From contig CAXVYS010000024.1 of NCBI GenBank assembly GCA_963422675.2, positions 186,001 through 250,000 on the forward strand: DNA of 64,000 nt. Direction: 5' to 3'. The translations under genes were made by a program, and so were the position numbers. Origin of the DNA: UBA4416 sp963422675. Lineage in GTDB: Bacteria; Bacteroidota; Bacteroidia; B-17B0; Aurantibacillaceae. Each line of letters opens with the position of its first letter. The first letter of the stretch is position 1. The notes below the pieces were generated by a model. The model was not told where the DNA came from and ran no database searches. It saw only the letters and a list, made by a program, of their open reading frames with translations. Below are positions 33,544-41,100 of the stretch, one piece after another.

Positions 33544-34104
33544 CTAAAAAGAGGTATCGACAGAGAAATTTTCCGGATTTTTTCCAATTTTAGTCGCATA
33601 AAAATCCATGATCTCTTTCATATCTGCCATAAAATTTCCTGTAGGGTAAATAATTTTATCGATCCCACATTCCCGCTTACTGTAATCCATAAAGCCCAAG
33701 GCAATAGGTACCTTAGCTTTGAGGGCCACATAATAAAATCCGGTACGCCATTTTTCCACTTTTGAGCGGGTTCCTTCAGGAGCAATCAATAACAAAATAT
33801 CTTTGTGGGTTTCAAACAGCTCAGCCATGGCTTCTACCGTACCTTTTTTGCTGCCATCAGGTTTTTTTGAACGGTCAATTGGCAATGCACCAAGGTTATG
33901 CATTAAGCGTTTAACCGGAAATTTCATCCATTCTTTTTTAATGATAAAACGGAGTTTGAGTTTCATGAGCTTTATGGCGCCCATACCATACATAAAATCC
34001 CAATTACTGGTGTGAGGTGCGCCAATGATCACACACCTCTTTATTTCTTCCGGTAGAAAATGGGTTATCTTCCAACCTCCTAATTTGAATAGCCAGGTAA
34101 ACAT
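33544..34104 (-). CDS. 1-acyl-sn-glycerol-3-phosphate acyltransferase family protein (PlsC-like)
   Basis: A 186-residue membrane-associated acyltransferase that probably adds the second acyl chain in phospholipid synthesis. Motif I is HTSNWDF (HX4D), and motif III is APEGTRS (EGTR). Motif II lies near ALPIDRSK. It is shorter than classical PlsC (about 240) and resembles the glycerol acyltransferase type of Bacteroidota. It lies 95 bp after obg on the same strand, and the two could share a transcript. Confidence 0.87.
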   Translation of the reverse strand: MFTWLFKLGGWKITHFLPEEIKRCVIIGAPHTSNWDFMYGMGAIKLMKLKLRFIIKKEWMKFPVKRLMHNLGALPIDRSKKPDGSKKGTVEAMAELFETHKDILLLIAPEGTRSKVEKWRTGFYYVALKAKVPIALGFMDYSKRECGIDKIIYPTGNFMADMKEIMDFYATKIGKNPENFSVDTSF

Positions 34105-34199
34105 CTTTCTATAATGCGTAAATATTACTTACATCAATTATAGCAATAATTGTGCATGTTTAATAATGTATTGGTCTAATACCTGATGTGTATGTCGGA

Positions 34200-35204
34200 T
34201 CAATTTAACTGTTCCCACAACATATCCTTTAGTTTCGGGATGTTGTACCCGGATTGTGATGAAATAAACAGGTAAGGAATTTTAAATTTCCCTTTCATTC
34301 TTTTCTTCAGATCTTTATCCAGCTCTTCAATTAATTCGTCATCGATGGTATCGCATTGCGAAATCGCTAACAAGCGTTGTTTATCCAATAATTCCGGATT
34401 GTACTGTTTTAGCTCGTTTAGCAGAATCTTATATTCTTCATAGATGTTATTACTCTGGCAACTTACCATAAATAACAAACTGGAATTACGTTCAATGTGT
34501 CTTAAAAACCGCACGCCTAATCCTTTGCCATCACTGGCCCCTTCTATAATTCCGGGAATATCCGCTACAACAAAACTTTTATAATCCCTGTAAGGTACAA
34601 TGCCTAAATTGGGTGTTAAGGTTGTAAAAGGATAGTTGGCGATTTCAGGTTTTGCTGCGGAAATAACCGAAAGTAAGGTTGATTTTCCTGCATTTGGCAA
34701 ACCTACCAGGCCAACATCGGCCAACACTTTTAATTCAAGTACTTTCCATTCCAGTTTACCATCTTCGCCGGGCTGGGAGTAGCGTGGCGTTTGGTTCGTA
34801 GAAGATTTAAAATGAGCATTTCCTAAACCGCCTCTTCCACCGGGTAATAAAATAACTTCCTGGCCATCTTCAGTAATCTCACAAATAAACTCATCTGTTT
34901 CTACATCTCTTGCGATTGTTCCTAAAGGAACATCCAGGATCTGGTCTTCCCCTTCCTTACCCGATTTATGCGAAGAGCCTCCGCTACCACCGGGTTCGGC
35001 AATAATATGTTTTCTGTATTTTAAGTGGATGAGTGTCCAGAATTGCTTATTTCCTCTCAAAATAATGTGACCACCTCTTCCTCCATCACCACCATCGGGG
35101 CCCCCGAAAGCAGTTAAAATATCACGGTGTAAATGGGTAGAGCCTGAGCCACCCTTACCGCTTCTACAACAAATTTTTACGTAGTCAACAAAATTAGTAT
35201 CCAC
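34200..35204 (-). CDS. obg: GTPase Obg/CgtA
   Basis: A 334-residue ribosome-associated GTPase that acts in 50S subunit maturation. The Gly-rich Obg fold covers about 1-157 (GKGGSGSTHLHRD, GGDGGRGGHIIL), followed by the G domain with G1 GLPNAGKSTL, G2 in YPFTTLTPNLG and G3 VADIPGIIEGAS. The C-terminal extension is short. Family members usually begin xxNFVDYVKI, which fits the GTG at 35204 (MDTNFVDYVKI). An in-frame ATG at 35231 would add nine residues (MSFILNLIK) not usual in the family. It lies 66 bp after the adenylate kinase gene. Confidence 0.95.
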   Translation of the reverse strand: MDTNFVDYVKICCRSGKGGSGSTHLHRDILTAFGGPDGGDGGRGGHIILRGNKQFWTLIHLKYRKHIIAEPGGSGGSSHKSGKEGEDQILDVPLGTIARDVETDEFICEITEDGQEVILLPGGRGGLGNAHFKSSTNQTPRYSQPGEDGKLEWKVLELKVLADVGLVGLPNAGKSTLLSVISAAKPEIANYPFTTLTPNLGIVPYRDYKSFVVADIPGIIEGASDGKGLGVRFLRHIERNSSLLFMVSCQSNNIYEEYKILLNELKQYNPELLDKQRLLAISQCDTIDDELIEELDKDLKKRMKGKFKIPYLFISSQSGYNIPKLKDMLWEQLN

Positions 35205-35270
35205 TTTAATTAGGTTTAAGATGAAAGACATAAGACCAAAATCGTACGCCTTTCATCTTGTGTCAATAAA

Positions 35271-36641
35271 TTATTTTTTCTTTTTAGCTGCTTTTTTAGG
35301 GGCAGCTTTTTTCGCAACTTTCTTCACCGCTTTTTTTACCGGTGCTTTCACTGCTGCTTTTTTAATCACTTTTTTAGGGGCAACTTTTTTGATTGCTTTT
35401 TTAGCTGCCTTTTTTACCGGTGCTTTTGAAACAATTTTTTTAACTACTTTTTTGATCGCCTTCTTGGCCACAACTGGTCGTGCTGTTTTTTTAGCCACTT
35501 TCTTAACTGCTTTGGTCACCTTTTTTACCGGTGCTTTCACGGCTGCTTTTTTAACTACTTTTTTAGGAGCAACTTTTTTTACAACCTTCTTCACCACTTT
35601 TTTAACAGGAGCTTTCGCCGCTGCTTTTTTAATCACTTTTTTAGGAGCAACAGGTCGTGAAGTTTTAGCAGCCTTCTTCACTGCTTTTTTTACCGGCGCT
35701 TTTGTTACTGTTTTTTTAACAGGAGCCGCTTTCTTAGCAGGTGCAATCTTCTTAGCAGGAACTGCTTTTTTCGCAGGAGCTTTTGCTACTGCCTTTTTAA
35801 CCACTTTTTTCTTAGCAACTACCGGAGTTGCTTTTTTAACTTCTTCCTCTTTTTTATCTGTATGAAAAAAGTTATTTACTTTTTCTTTAATGGTAGCAAT
35901 AATTCCTTTCGGTTTTTCTGTATCCTCTTCTACCGGTTTTTCTTCTTTTCTTACTTCATCCATATCTTTCTGAAGTTCGGGAGAGATCTCAGTCGCTTCT
36001 TCAAAATCGTTTACGGTTAAGTCTAAGTGTTCAATATCATTTTCCAGCATCGTTAATTCGATTTCTGCGTTTACAAAAACGATACGGTCTACTAATTCAT
36101 TAAAAATAGATTCCACTGAGCCTATTCCATTAATAGAATGAAATTTGGATTGTTCGGAATAGTATTTTTTTAGAGGTAATGTTTTGTTATTGTATTCATT
36201 TACACGGTTTGTGATGATGGTTTCATCCTGATCGTCCGGCCTTCCTGTATCTTTCCCTCTTAACAATAAACGTTTTACCAATTCGTCGTTACTTACTTCT
36301 AACGCTAACATCGCGCTGATAGCTGTTCCTTTTTTCTGTAGCAAATCGTCTAATGCCACAGCTTGTGCCTGTGTACGTGGAAACCCGTCAAAAATAAATC
36401 CTTTAGCATTCGGGTTAGCATCCAGTTTCGATTCTATCATTCCAATAACGATATCGTCATTTACCAAATCGCCACGGTCCATAATTTGTTTTGCTTCCAT
36501 TCCAAGGGCTGTTCCATTGGTAATTTCACTGCGTAAAATATCACCGGTAGATAAATGTACCAGGCCGTATTTATCGATTAGTTTTTGAGATTGTGTCCCT
36601 TTTCCTGCGCCCGGAGGGCCAAATAAAACGATGTTTAACAT
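35271..36641 (-). CDS. adk: Adenylate kinase with long lysine/alanine-rich C-terminal tail
   Basis: A 456-residue protein in which residues 1-190 are a complete short adenylate kinase. It interconverts ATP, ADP and AMP. The P-loop is GPPGAGKGTQ (8-17), with DGFPRT (85-90) and a short lid around RGKDTGRPDDQ. An acidic linker (about 192-245) follows. From about 262 to 456 the chain is a histone-H1-like repeat of KKA, KKV, APVKK and APKK units. The normal family length is 190-220. The tail could bind nucleic acid or polyphosphate. The reading frame is intact, so this is a real fusion rather than a frameshift. It lies between hpt and obg. Confidence 0.92.
   Translation of the reverse strand: MLNIVLFGPPGAGKGTQSQKLIDKYGLVHLSTGDILRSEITNGTALGMEAKQIMDRGDLVNDDIVIGMIESKLDANPNAKGFIFDGFPRTQAQAVALDDLLQKKGTAISAMLALEVSNDELVKRLLLRGKDTGRPDDQDETIITNRVNEYNNKTLPLKKYYSEQSKFHSINGIGSVESIFNELVDRIVFVNAEIELTMLENDIEHLDLTVNDFEEATEISPELQKDMDEVRKEEKPVEEDTEKPKGIIATIKEKVNNFFHTDKKEEEVKKATPVVAKKKVVKKAVAKAPAKKAVPAKKIAPAKKAAPVKKTVTKAPVKKAVKKAAKTSRPVAPKKVIKKAAAKAPVKKVVKKVVKKVAPKKVVKKAAVKAPVKKVTKAVKKVAKKTARPVVAKKAIKKVVKKIVSKAPVKKAAKKAIKKVAPKKVIKKAAVKAPVKKAVKKVAKKAAPKKAAKKKK
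35274..35834 (-). repeat. Low-complexity KKAxKK/APxKK repeat encoding the Adk tail
   Basis: Tandem degenerate units of roughly 12-15 codons rich in AAA, GCA, GTT and CCT. The antisense strand reads as a long Phe/Ala/Thr ORF, which is an artefact of the Lys codons. Confidence 0.75.
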
Positions 36642-36716
36642 GATATAAGTTATTGGTTAGGTTTGGTTATTAGTTTAATTATTATAAAAATTCAGATGCG
36701 TTGTTGTTCAATTTTT

Positions 36717-37253
36717 CTATTTAGCCAATACAAAAACGTCTTTCATGTTTCTTCCAAGCCCATCGTAATCGAGGCCGTAGCCTACTACAAATTCATTTGG
36801 AATTTCCATGCCCACATAATCCACCACAATATCTTTTTTATAAGCTTCCGGTTTCAATAAGAACGAAGCAATTTTAATTTGTTTTACTTCCTTTTTGGTT
36901 AAAAGGGCTACAAGCTTTTCGAGGGTAATGCCTGTATCTACAATATCTTCAATAACTACAACGGTTCTACCTTTTATTTCTTCGGTTAAGCCGATCATTT
37001 CGGTAACAGTTCCAGTACTGCTTGTACCATGGTAGGAAGCCAGTTTAATAAAAGAAATTTCGCAGGGAATGGTGATTTCTTTTAAAAGATCGGCAGCAAA
37101 CATAAAAGACCCGTTTAATACAACCAAAAATAAAGGCATTTCGTTCACCAGATCTGCATTTATTTTATGAGACATTTGTTTTACACTTTCTAAAATTTTA
37201 TCAGAGGTGATATAAGGTACAAATGTTTTATCCTTTAGGGTTACGCGCTGCAT
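36717..37253 (-). CDS. hpt: Hypoxanthine phosphoribosyltransferase
   Basis: A 178-residue purine salvage enzyme that transfers phosphoribosyl from PRPP to hypoxanthine or guanine. The PRPP motif is VVVIEDIVDTGITLEKL, the flexible loop is near KLASYHGTSSTG, and the base-contacting KPEAYKKDIVVDYVG and VVGYGLDY segments are present. The length is normal. Its TATATTTG promoter lies 21 nt upstream. It is followed by adk in the same orientation after about 75 bp, pairing two purine enzymes. Confidence 0.94.
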   Translation of the reverse strand: MQRVTLKDKTFVPYITSDKILESVKQMSHKINADLVNEMPLFLVVLNGSFMFAADLLKEITIPCEISFIKLASYHGTSSTGTVTEMIGLTEEIKGRTVVVIEDIVDTGITLEKLVALLTKKEVKQIKIASFLLKPEAYKKDIVVDYVGMEIPNEFVVGYGLDYDGLGRNMKDVFVLAK

Positions 37254-37274
37254 TAAACTGTTTTATATTATTCA

Positions 37275-37282
37275 CAAATATA
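37275..37282 (-). promoter_or_regulatory. -7 promoter element of hpt (TATATTTG)
   Basis: An exact TAnnTTTG match. The predicted leader to the ATG at 37253 is about 17 nt. Confidence 0.5.
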
Positions 37283-37347
37283 GCAACAATTTAACTTTTT
37301 GTCTATGTTTAAATAATAAAAAGAAGACGGTGACATAAATTTGTTCT

Positions 37348-37355
37348 ACATTTGC
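37348..37355 (+). promoter_or_regulatory. -7 promoter element of the MATE gene (TACATTTG)
   Basis: An exact TAnnTTTG match. The first in-frame TTG (37352) falls inside this box. The next TTG (37361) begins 6 nt after the box, so a leaderless transcript is predicted. Confidence 0.45.
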
Positions 37356-37360
37356 ATCCC

Positions 37361-38722
37361 TTGAAAAACGAAGCAAAATATTTACATCTTAAAGAAACAA
37401 TCAGTCTTGCTATTCCTTTAATTTTAACACAAATCGGGCATATCATTACCGGGATTGTAGATAATATTTTTTTGGGGAAACTTGGCAAAACCGAACAGGC
37501 TGCCGGGATCTTATCCAATAACCTTTTTGTAATATTATTGGTGTTTAGCATTGGCATGAGTTATGTGCTAACCCCTGCTATTACTGAGGCTCACGTTAAC
37601 CATAACGAAAAAGAAAAGGCTTCTTTATTCAAAAATGCCCTGTTCCTGAATTTTGCAACCAGTATTCTCCTGTTTCTTATCCTGTTTTTCTGTTCCGGTA
37701 TTCTCAGGCATATGCAACAACCCGAAGATGTGGTTGCTTTGGCAATTCCCTTTTTTGATGTACTTATTTTTTCTATTATTCCGGTATCTCTGTTTTTTGT
37801 CTGCAAGCAATATACAGAAGGCTTAAGTAACACCAGGGCTGCCATGTATATCAGTGTGGCCGGCAATGTGATCAATATTGTTTTAAATTATTGTTTAATC
37901 TACGGTAAGGCCGGACTTCCGGAAATGGGCTATATGGGCTCCTGCTGGGCCACCTTTATGGCAAGGGTATTTATGGGAATTGGTTTCCTTATTTTTATTT
38001 TCCGTCATAAAAGTATTAACTCCTTTGCTACGCATTACAAGGAAGCAAAACTCAATGCCCTGCATTTCTGGCAATTATTAAAAGATGGTGTGGCATCAGC
38101 CCTGCAATTTACTTTTGAAGTAGCTGCTTTTGCAATAGCCGGCTTAATGGCGGGTGTATTTGGTAAGGAGCAGCTTGATGGCCATGGTATTGCCCTGAGC
38201 TTAGCGGCTTTTACTTATATGTTTGCAAGCGGCATTGGTAGTGCTTCTACCATTAGGGTTGGTAAATATTATAATATAAACGACCTTAATAATGTAAATC
38301 TTGCCATTAAAACATCTTATAAGGTGGTTATTGTTACGATGAGTTTTATGGCCTTATTGTTTATTTTATTACATACGGTATTGCCTGTTATTTTTACCGA
38401 TGATACCGAAATTATTCATATTGCCTCTGTATTACTTTTGTTTGCCGCTTTTTTCCAGTTATTTGATGGCACACAGGTTACAGCCATTGGTACTTTACGA
38501 GGGCTCGAAGACTATAAATTTCCTACCTATGTGGCCTTTGTAGGTTACTGGGTGTTGGCCCTGCCATTGAGTTATGTATTTGCTTTTACCCGTAATTATA
38601 AGGTGTATGGGGTATGGCTTGGCCTGAGTATTGGCCTTGGATTTGTGGCAGTGTCGCTTTACTTAAGAATTAAATACTTAATGAAAGCTAAAATGCTTAT
38701 ACTATCACAAAATAGGAACTAG
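37361..38722 (+). CDS. MATE family efflux transporter (NorM-like)
   Basis: A protein of about 453 residues with 12 predicted membrane helices in two similar halves. It is a cation-coupled exporter of drugs or metabolites. It opens LKETISLAIPLILTQIGHII, with the family pattern GIVDNIFLGKLG, and has the second-half LFDGTQVTAIGTLRGLEDYK. No ATG lies near the expected start. TTG 37361 is preferred because TTG 37352 is inside the promoter box. The 3' end overlaps the convergent gene by 26 bp. The substrate is unknown. Confidence 0.9.
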   Translation: MKNEAKYLHLKETISLAIPLILTQIGHIITGIVDNIFLGKLGKTEQAAGILSNNLFVILLVFSIGMSYVLTPAITEAHVNHNEKEKASLFKNALFLNFATSILLFLILFFCSGILRHMQQPEDVVALAIPFFDVLIFSIIPVSLFFVCKQYTEGLSNTRAAMYISVAGNVINIVLNYCLIYGKAGLPEMGYMGSCWATFMARVFMGIGFLIFIFRHKSINSFATHYKEAKLNALHFWQLLKDGVASALQFTFEVAAFAIAGLMAGVFGKEQLDGHGIALSLAAFTYMFASGIGSASTIRVGKYYNINDLNNVNLAIKTSYKVVIVTMSFMALLFILLHTVLPVIFTDDTEIIHIASVLLLFAAFFQLFDGTQVTAIGTLRGLEDYKFPTYVAFVGYWVLALPLSYVFAFTRNYKVYGVWLGLSIGLGFVAVSLYLRIKYLMKAKMLILSQNRN

Positions 38723-39293
38723 CCAGCAAAAACAAGCCTAACGCAGCTAACAGCCCGTTAATGGTAAGGTGTTTATTTACATTGTATATAAAAAAGCCCA
38801 TTCCTAACGCAAAGAAACACAGGGTAACTTTAGCGTAAGAATTTACACTCCAAAAGGGTCGTTCGTCGTAAGCTAATTTTACTTTTAAGATTCTTCCAAA
38901 TAAAAAATCCTTCCCGATGTATATTTCCTGATTTGGCTGTGGGAGGTCAAAAAGGGCATTGGTTTTCACCAGGATTTCTTCCCCCGAGGTGGTTGTAATT
39001 TTAAGTTCGGCGATGGATCTGCGATGATTATCCGGATTCATGCCTCCGTAAGTCGTTTTAATAGTGGAAATATAAGCTGTATCCCAGTAATTCAACATAA
39101 AAATACTAATGAGGCAATACGTTAAAATACTTACTAAAAAAATATTGACGCGGTTAGTGAGCTTATAAAAAAAACTCGCTTTAAATTTCTCTATTTTTTG
39201 AGTCTGCTTTAATTTTTTTAACTCAATAAAATAATACAACTCCGATGGAGATAAGGGGATACGTGGTTTTCTCCGGGGTTGTTCTTCTGCCAT
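38697..39293 (-). CDS. Hypothetical membrane protein
   Basis: A 198-residue protein. The basic cytoplasmic N-terminus (MAEEQPRRKPRIPLSPSELY) is followed by membrane helices at about 48-68 (VNIFLVSILTYCLISIF), 157-173 (TLCFFALGMGFFIYNV) and 180-197 (LLAALGLFLLASSYFVIV). The region between the first two is an extracytoplasmic beta-rich domain (IAELKITTTSGEEILVKT). I do not recognise the family. It directly follows the GT2 gene (the stop of that gene and this ATG share a base), so it probably serves the same glycolipid pathway. Confidence 0.7.
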   Translation of the reverse strand: MAEEQPRRKPRIPLSPSELYYFIELKKLKQTQKIEKFKASFFYKLTNRVNIFLVSILTYCLISIFMLNYWDTAYISTIKTTYGGMNPDNHRRSIAELKITTTSGEEILVKTNALFDLPQPNQEIYIGKDFLFGRILKVKLAYDERPFWSVNSYAKVTLCFFALGMGFFIYNVNKHLTINGLLAALGLFLLASSYFVIV

Positions 39294-40252
39294 TAGATAT
39301 TGATTTTTTTCTCAAGGAGGTAATTATTTCTATCGCCCGAATTGCGAAGAATTAATTCACCTATAAAACCTGCCAGAAACAGCATAGTTCCCAATACCAT
39401 CGATGTTAACGCAATATAAAACGATGGCCGTTCGGTTAGCAACCTGGCTGCTTTATGAATAATAAATGCGTGGTAAAATTTATCAGCTCCCAGGTAAATC
39501 GTAGAAAACAATCCTACAATAAACATCAGTGTTCCTATTAATCCGAAAAAGTGCATAGGACGCTTCCCGAACTTAGAAAGAAAAGTGATGGTTAACAGAT
39601 CCAGGAACCCGTTAATAAAGCGTTCCCAGCCAAATTTGCTCACGCCGTATTTTCTTGCCTGGTGCTGTACTACTTTCTCTCCTATATTATAAAAACCTGC
39701 GTTTTTAGCTAAAACTGGGATAAAACGGTGCATTTCGCCATAGATCTCTATGCTTTTTACCACATCTTTTCTATAGGCTTTTAAGCCACAGTTCATATCA
39801 TGCAACTTAATTCCGGAAATTTTACGATTGGTCCAGTTATATAATTTTGATGGAATATTTTTAGTAAGCGCGTTATCAAATCGTTTTTGTTTCCATCCGC
39901 TTACCAGATCAAAATTTTGCTCAGTAATCATTCTGTAAAGTTCAGGGATCTCATCGGGAGAATCCTGAAGATCGGCATCCATTGTAATAATCACATCACC
40001 CTGAGCTGCTCCGAAACCCACATGCAAACCCGGAGATTTGCCATAATTTCTGCGGAATTTAATCGCTTTTATATAATGGTTATGCGCAGCTAATGATTCT
40101 ATAACCTGCCATGATTTATCTTTACTGCCATCATCAATGAACAAGATCTCGTAAGAAAATCCGTTCTCATCCATAACACGCTTAATCCACTCATGAAGTT
40201 CGGTTAGCGATTCTTCTTCATTAAATAATGGAATAACAATAGAAATATTCAT
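39293..40252 (-). CDS. Family 2 glycosyltransferase, polyprenyl-phosphate type
   Basis: A 319-residue membrane glycosyltransferase of the DPM1/GtrB type, which transfers a sugar from a nucleotide sugar to polyprenyl phosphate. The GT-A opening is SIVIPLFNEEESLTEL, the metal-binding DxD region is DADLQDSPDEI, and the acceptor region is HDMNCGLKAYRKDV. Two C-terminal membrane helices (about 230-252 and 275-297) are typical. A TAATTTTG box lies at 40303-40310 on the same strand. It is coupled to the downstream membrane protein. The sugar is unknown. Confidence 0.9.
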   Translation of the reverse strand: MNISIVIPLFNEEESLTELHEWIKRVMDENGFSYEILFIDDGSKDKSWQVIESLAAHNHYIKAIKFRRNYGKSPGLHVGFGAAQGDVIITMDADLQDSPDEIPELYRMITEQNFDLVSGWKQKRFDNALTKNIPSKLYNWTNRKISGIKLHDMNCGLKAYRKDVVKSIEIYGEMHRFIPVLAKNAGFYNIGEKVVQHQARKYGVSKFGWERFINGFLDLLTITFLSKFGKRPMHFFGLIGTLMFIVGLFSTIYLGADKFYHAFIIHKAARLLTERPSFYIALTSMVLGTMLFLAGFIGELILRNSGDRNNYLLEKKINI

Positions 40253-40302
40253 ACACTGGTTTTATAAATGGGCTTTAATATAGCCAACGTACAAATTTTA
40301 TC

Positions 40303-40310
40303 AAAATTAT
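40303..40310 (-). promoter_or_regulatory. -7 promoter element of the GT2 gene (TAATTTTG)
   Basis: An exact TAnnTTTG match 50 nt upstream of the ATG at 40252. The leader is predicted at about 46 nt. Confidence 0.35.
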
Positions 40311-40417
40311 GCGAAATAGCTAAGTTTCTATAAAAAAACTCTATAAAATTAAGCCTGCTTTGCCATAAAACCAAACAGAAAACAAACTTATCTATATGAA
40401 TTATGAAATAAATTATA

Positions 40418-40425
40418 TATTTTTG
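40418..40425 (+). promoter_or_regulatory. -7 promoter element of the SRP RNA gene (TATTTTTG)
   Basis: An exact TAnnTTTG match. The 5' end of the folded RNA (GGG at 40430) lies 5 nt after the box, which calibrates the box-to-start distance used elsewhere in this window. Confidence 0.6.
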
Positions 40426-40429
40426 CGGC

Positions 40430-40524
40430 GGGTAAGTCTTTCACGACCAGCTCCTGTCAAATCCCCCAGGTTGGGAACAAAGCAAGGGTAGATGGTTGAG
40501 CGGTGCGATGAAAGTAGCTTACCC
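40430..40524 (+). ncRNA. ffs: Signal recognition particle RNA (4.5S-type, small bacterial)
   Basis: An RNA of about 95 nt that, with Ffh, targets nascent membrane proteins. The ends pair (GGGTAAG with CTTACCC, and CTTTCA with TGAAAG). The Ffh-binding symmetric loop region is AATCCCCCAGG, then the apical part, then AAAGCAAGGGTAGA. A T-run (40525-40531) follows as terminator, and a TATTTTTG promoter box precedes. Length, motif and folding all fit small bacterial SRP RNAs, and the GACCAGCTCCTGTCA stretch matches Bacteroidota forms I recall. Confidence 0.88.
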
Positions 40525-40531
40525 TTTTTTT
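40525..40531 (+). terminator. T-run terminator of the SRP RNA gene
   Basis: Seven T residues directly after the closing stem CTTACCC of the SRP RNA. Confidence 0.6.
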
Positions 40532-41077
40532 GTGCCCATTTGTGAGGGATTACAACCTCAACAACCGGCGGCTGTTACTTAGGCAGCAAGGTTACATACT
40601 CCCATTTTTTAAGGTATTGCCCGACATGGTGTTTATAATAACCCGGTATACATATATATACTGCCCTCCCGATTTTCCTTTTACCTTTCCATCTCACCCG
40701 GGGTTATTGTTATCACTGGCAAATTCTATTTTATAATTTGTACCGATATCAGGTTTTGATTTTATGTGGTAGAAAAAAAATAAAGAACGGTCCGGTTATT
40801 TTCTGTGACCATCATTTCTCCGTTACCTGTTTACGAAAGTTGTTTCGCCAATTATTCTTTAATTTTTGATTGCTTATACCCATAAGTGTTTCGTAAGAAA
40901 GCAAAAAGACTGAGTGAAACAGCTGTTATTTTTAGTGAGATTTTTTTTATTGTATTCTAAGTAAACATTACTCATTCTTTAAATTGATTTAGATGATTTA
41001 TAATTAATTCTATTTTCAAAAAACTGCTCGTTACATCGCACTTATTAGTTGTAGCGAAAGGCTAAAGTCCTTTTTTA
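40532..41077. other. Non-coding gap without recognised feature
   Basis: About 545 bp. Short ORFs here are not convincing. A small inverted repeat GTATACATATATATAC lies near 40650. I see no tRNA, riboswitch or mobile-element end. The last 50 bp contain the promoter region of the next gene. Confidence 0.5.
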
Positions 41078-41085
41078 TATTTTTG
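41078..41085 (+). promoter_or_regulatory. -7 promoter element of the T9SS cargo gene (TATTTTTG)
   Basis: An exact TAnnTTTG match. A TTG at 41083 that could be read as a start codon lies inside the box, so translation must begin at ATG 41101 or 41104. Confidence 0.55.
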
Positions 41086-41100
41086 AAATTAAAAAAAACT

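Noticed and set aside
35221..35865. Plus-strand ORF of 214 codons rich in Phe, Ala and Thr, resembling a membrane protein
   Set aside because: It is the antisense of the Lys/Ala-rich Adk tail. Lys codons AAA and AAG read as TTT and CTT on the other strand.
40530..40736. 68-codon plus-strand ORF after the SRP RNA gene
   Set aside because: It starts in the T-run of the SRP RNA terminator and has no signal, domain or promoter support.
40532..41077. Possible tRNA or tmRNA in the gap after the SRP RNA gene
   Set aside because: No cloverleaf, T-arm consensus or CCA end could be found on either strand.
41083..41100. TTG at 41083 as start codon of the T9SS cargo gene
   Set aside because: It lies in the TATTTTTG promoter box, and the ATG at 41101 gives a clean signal peptide.
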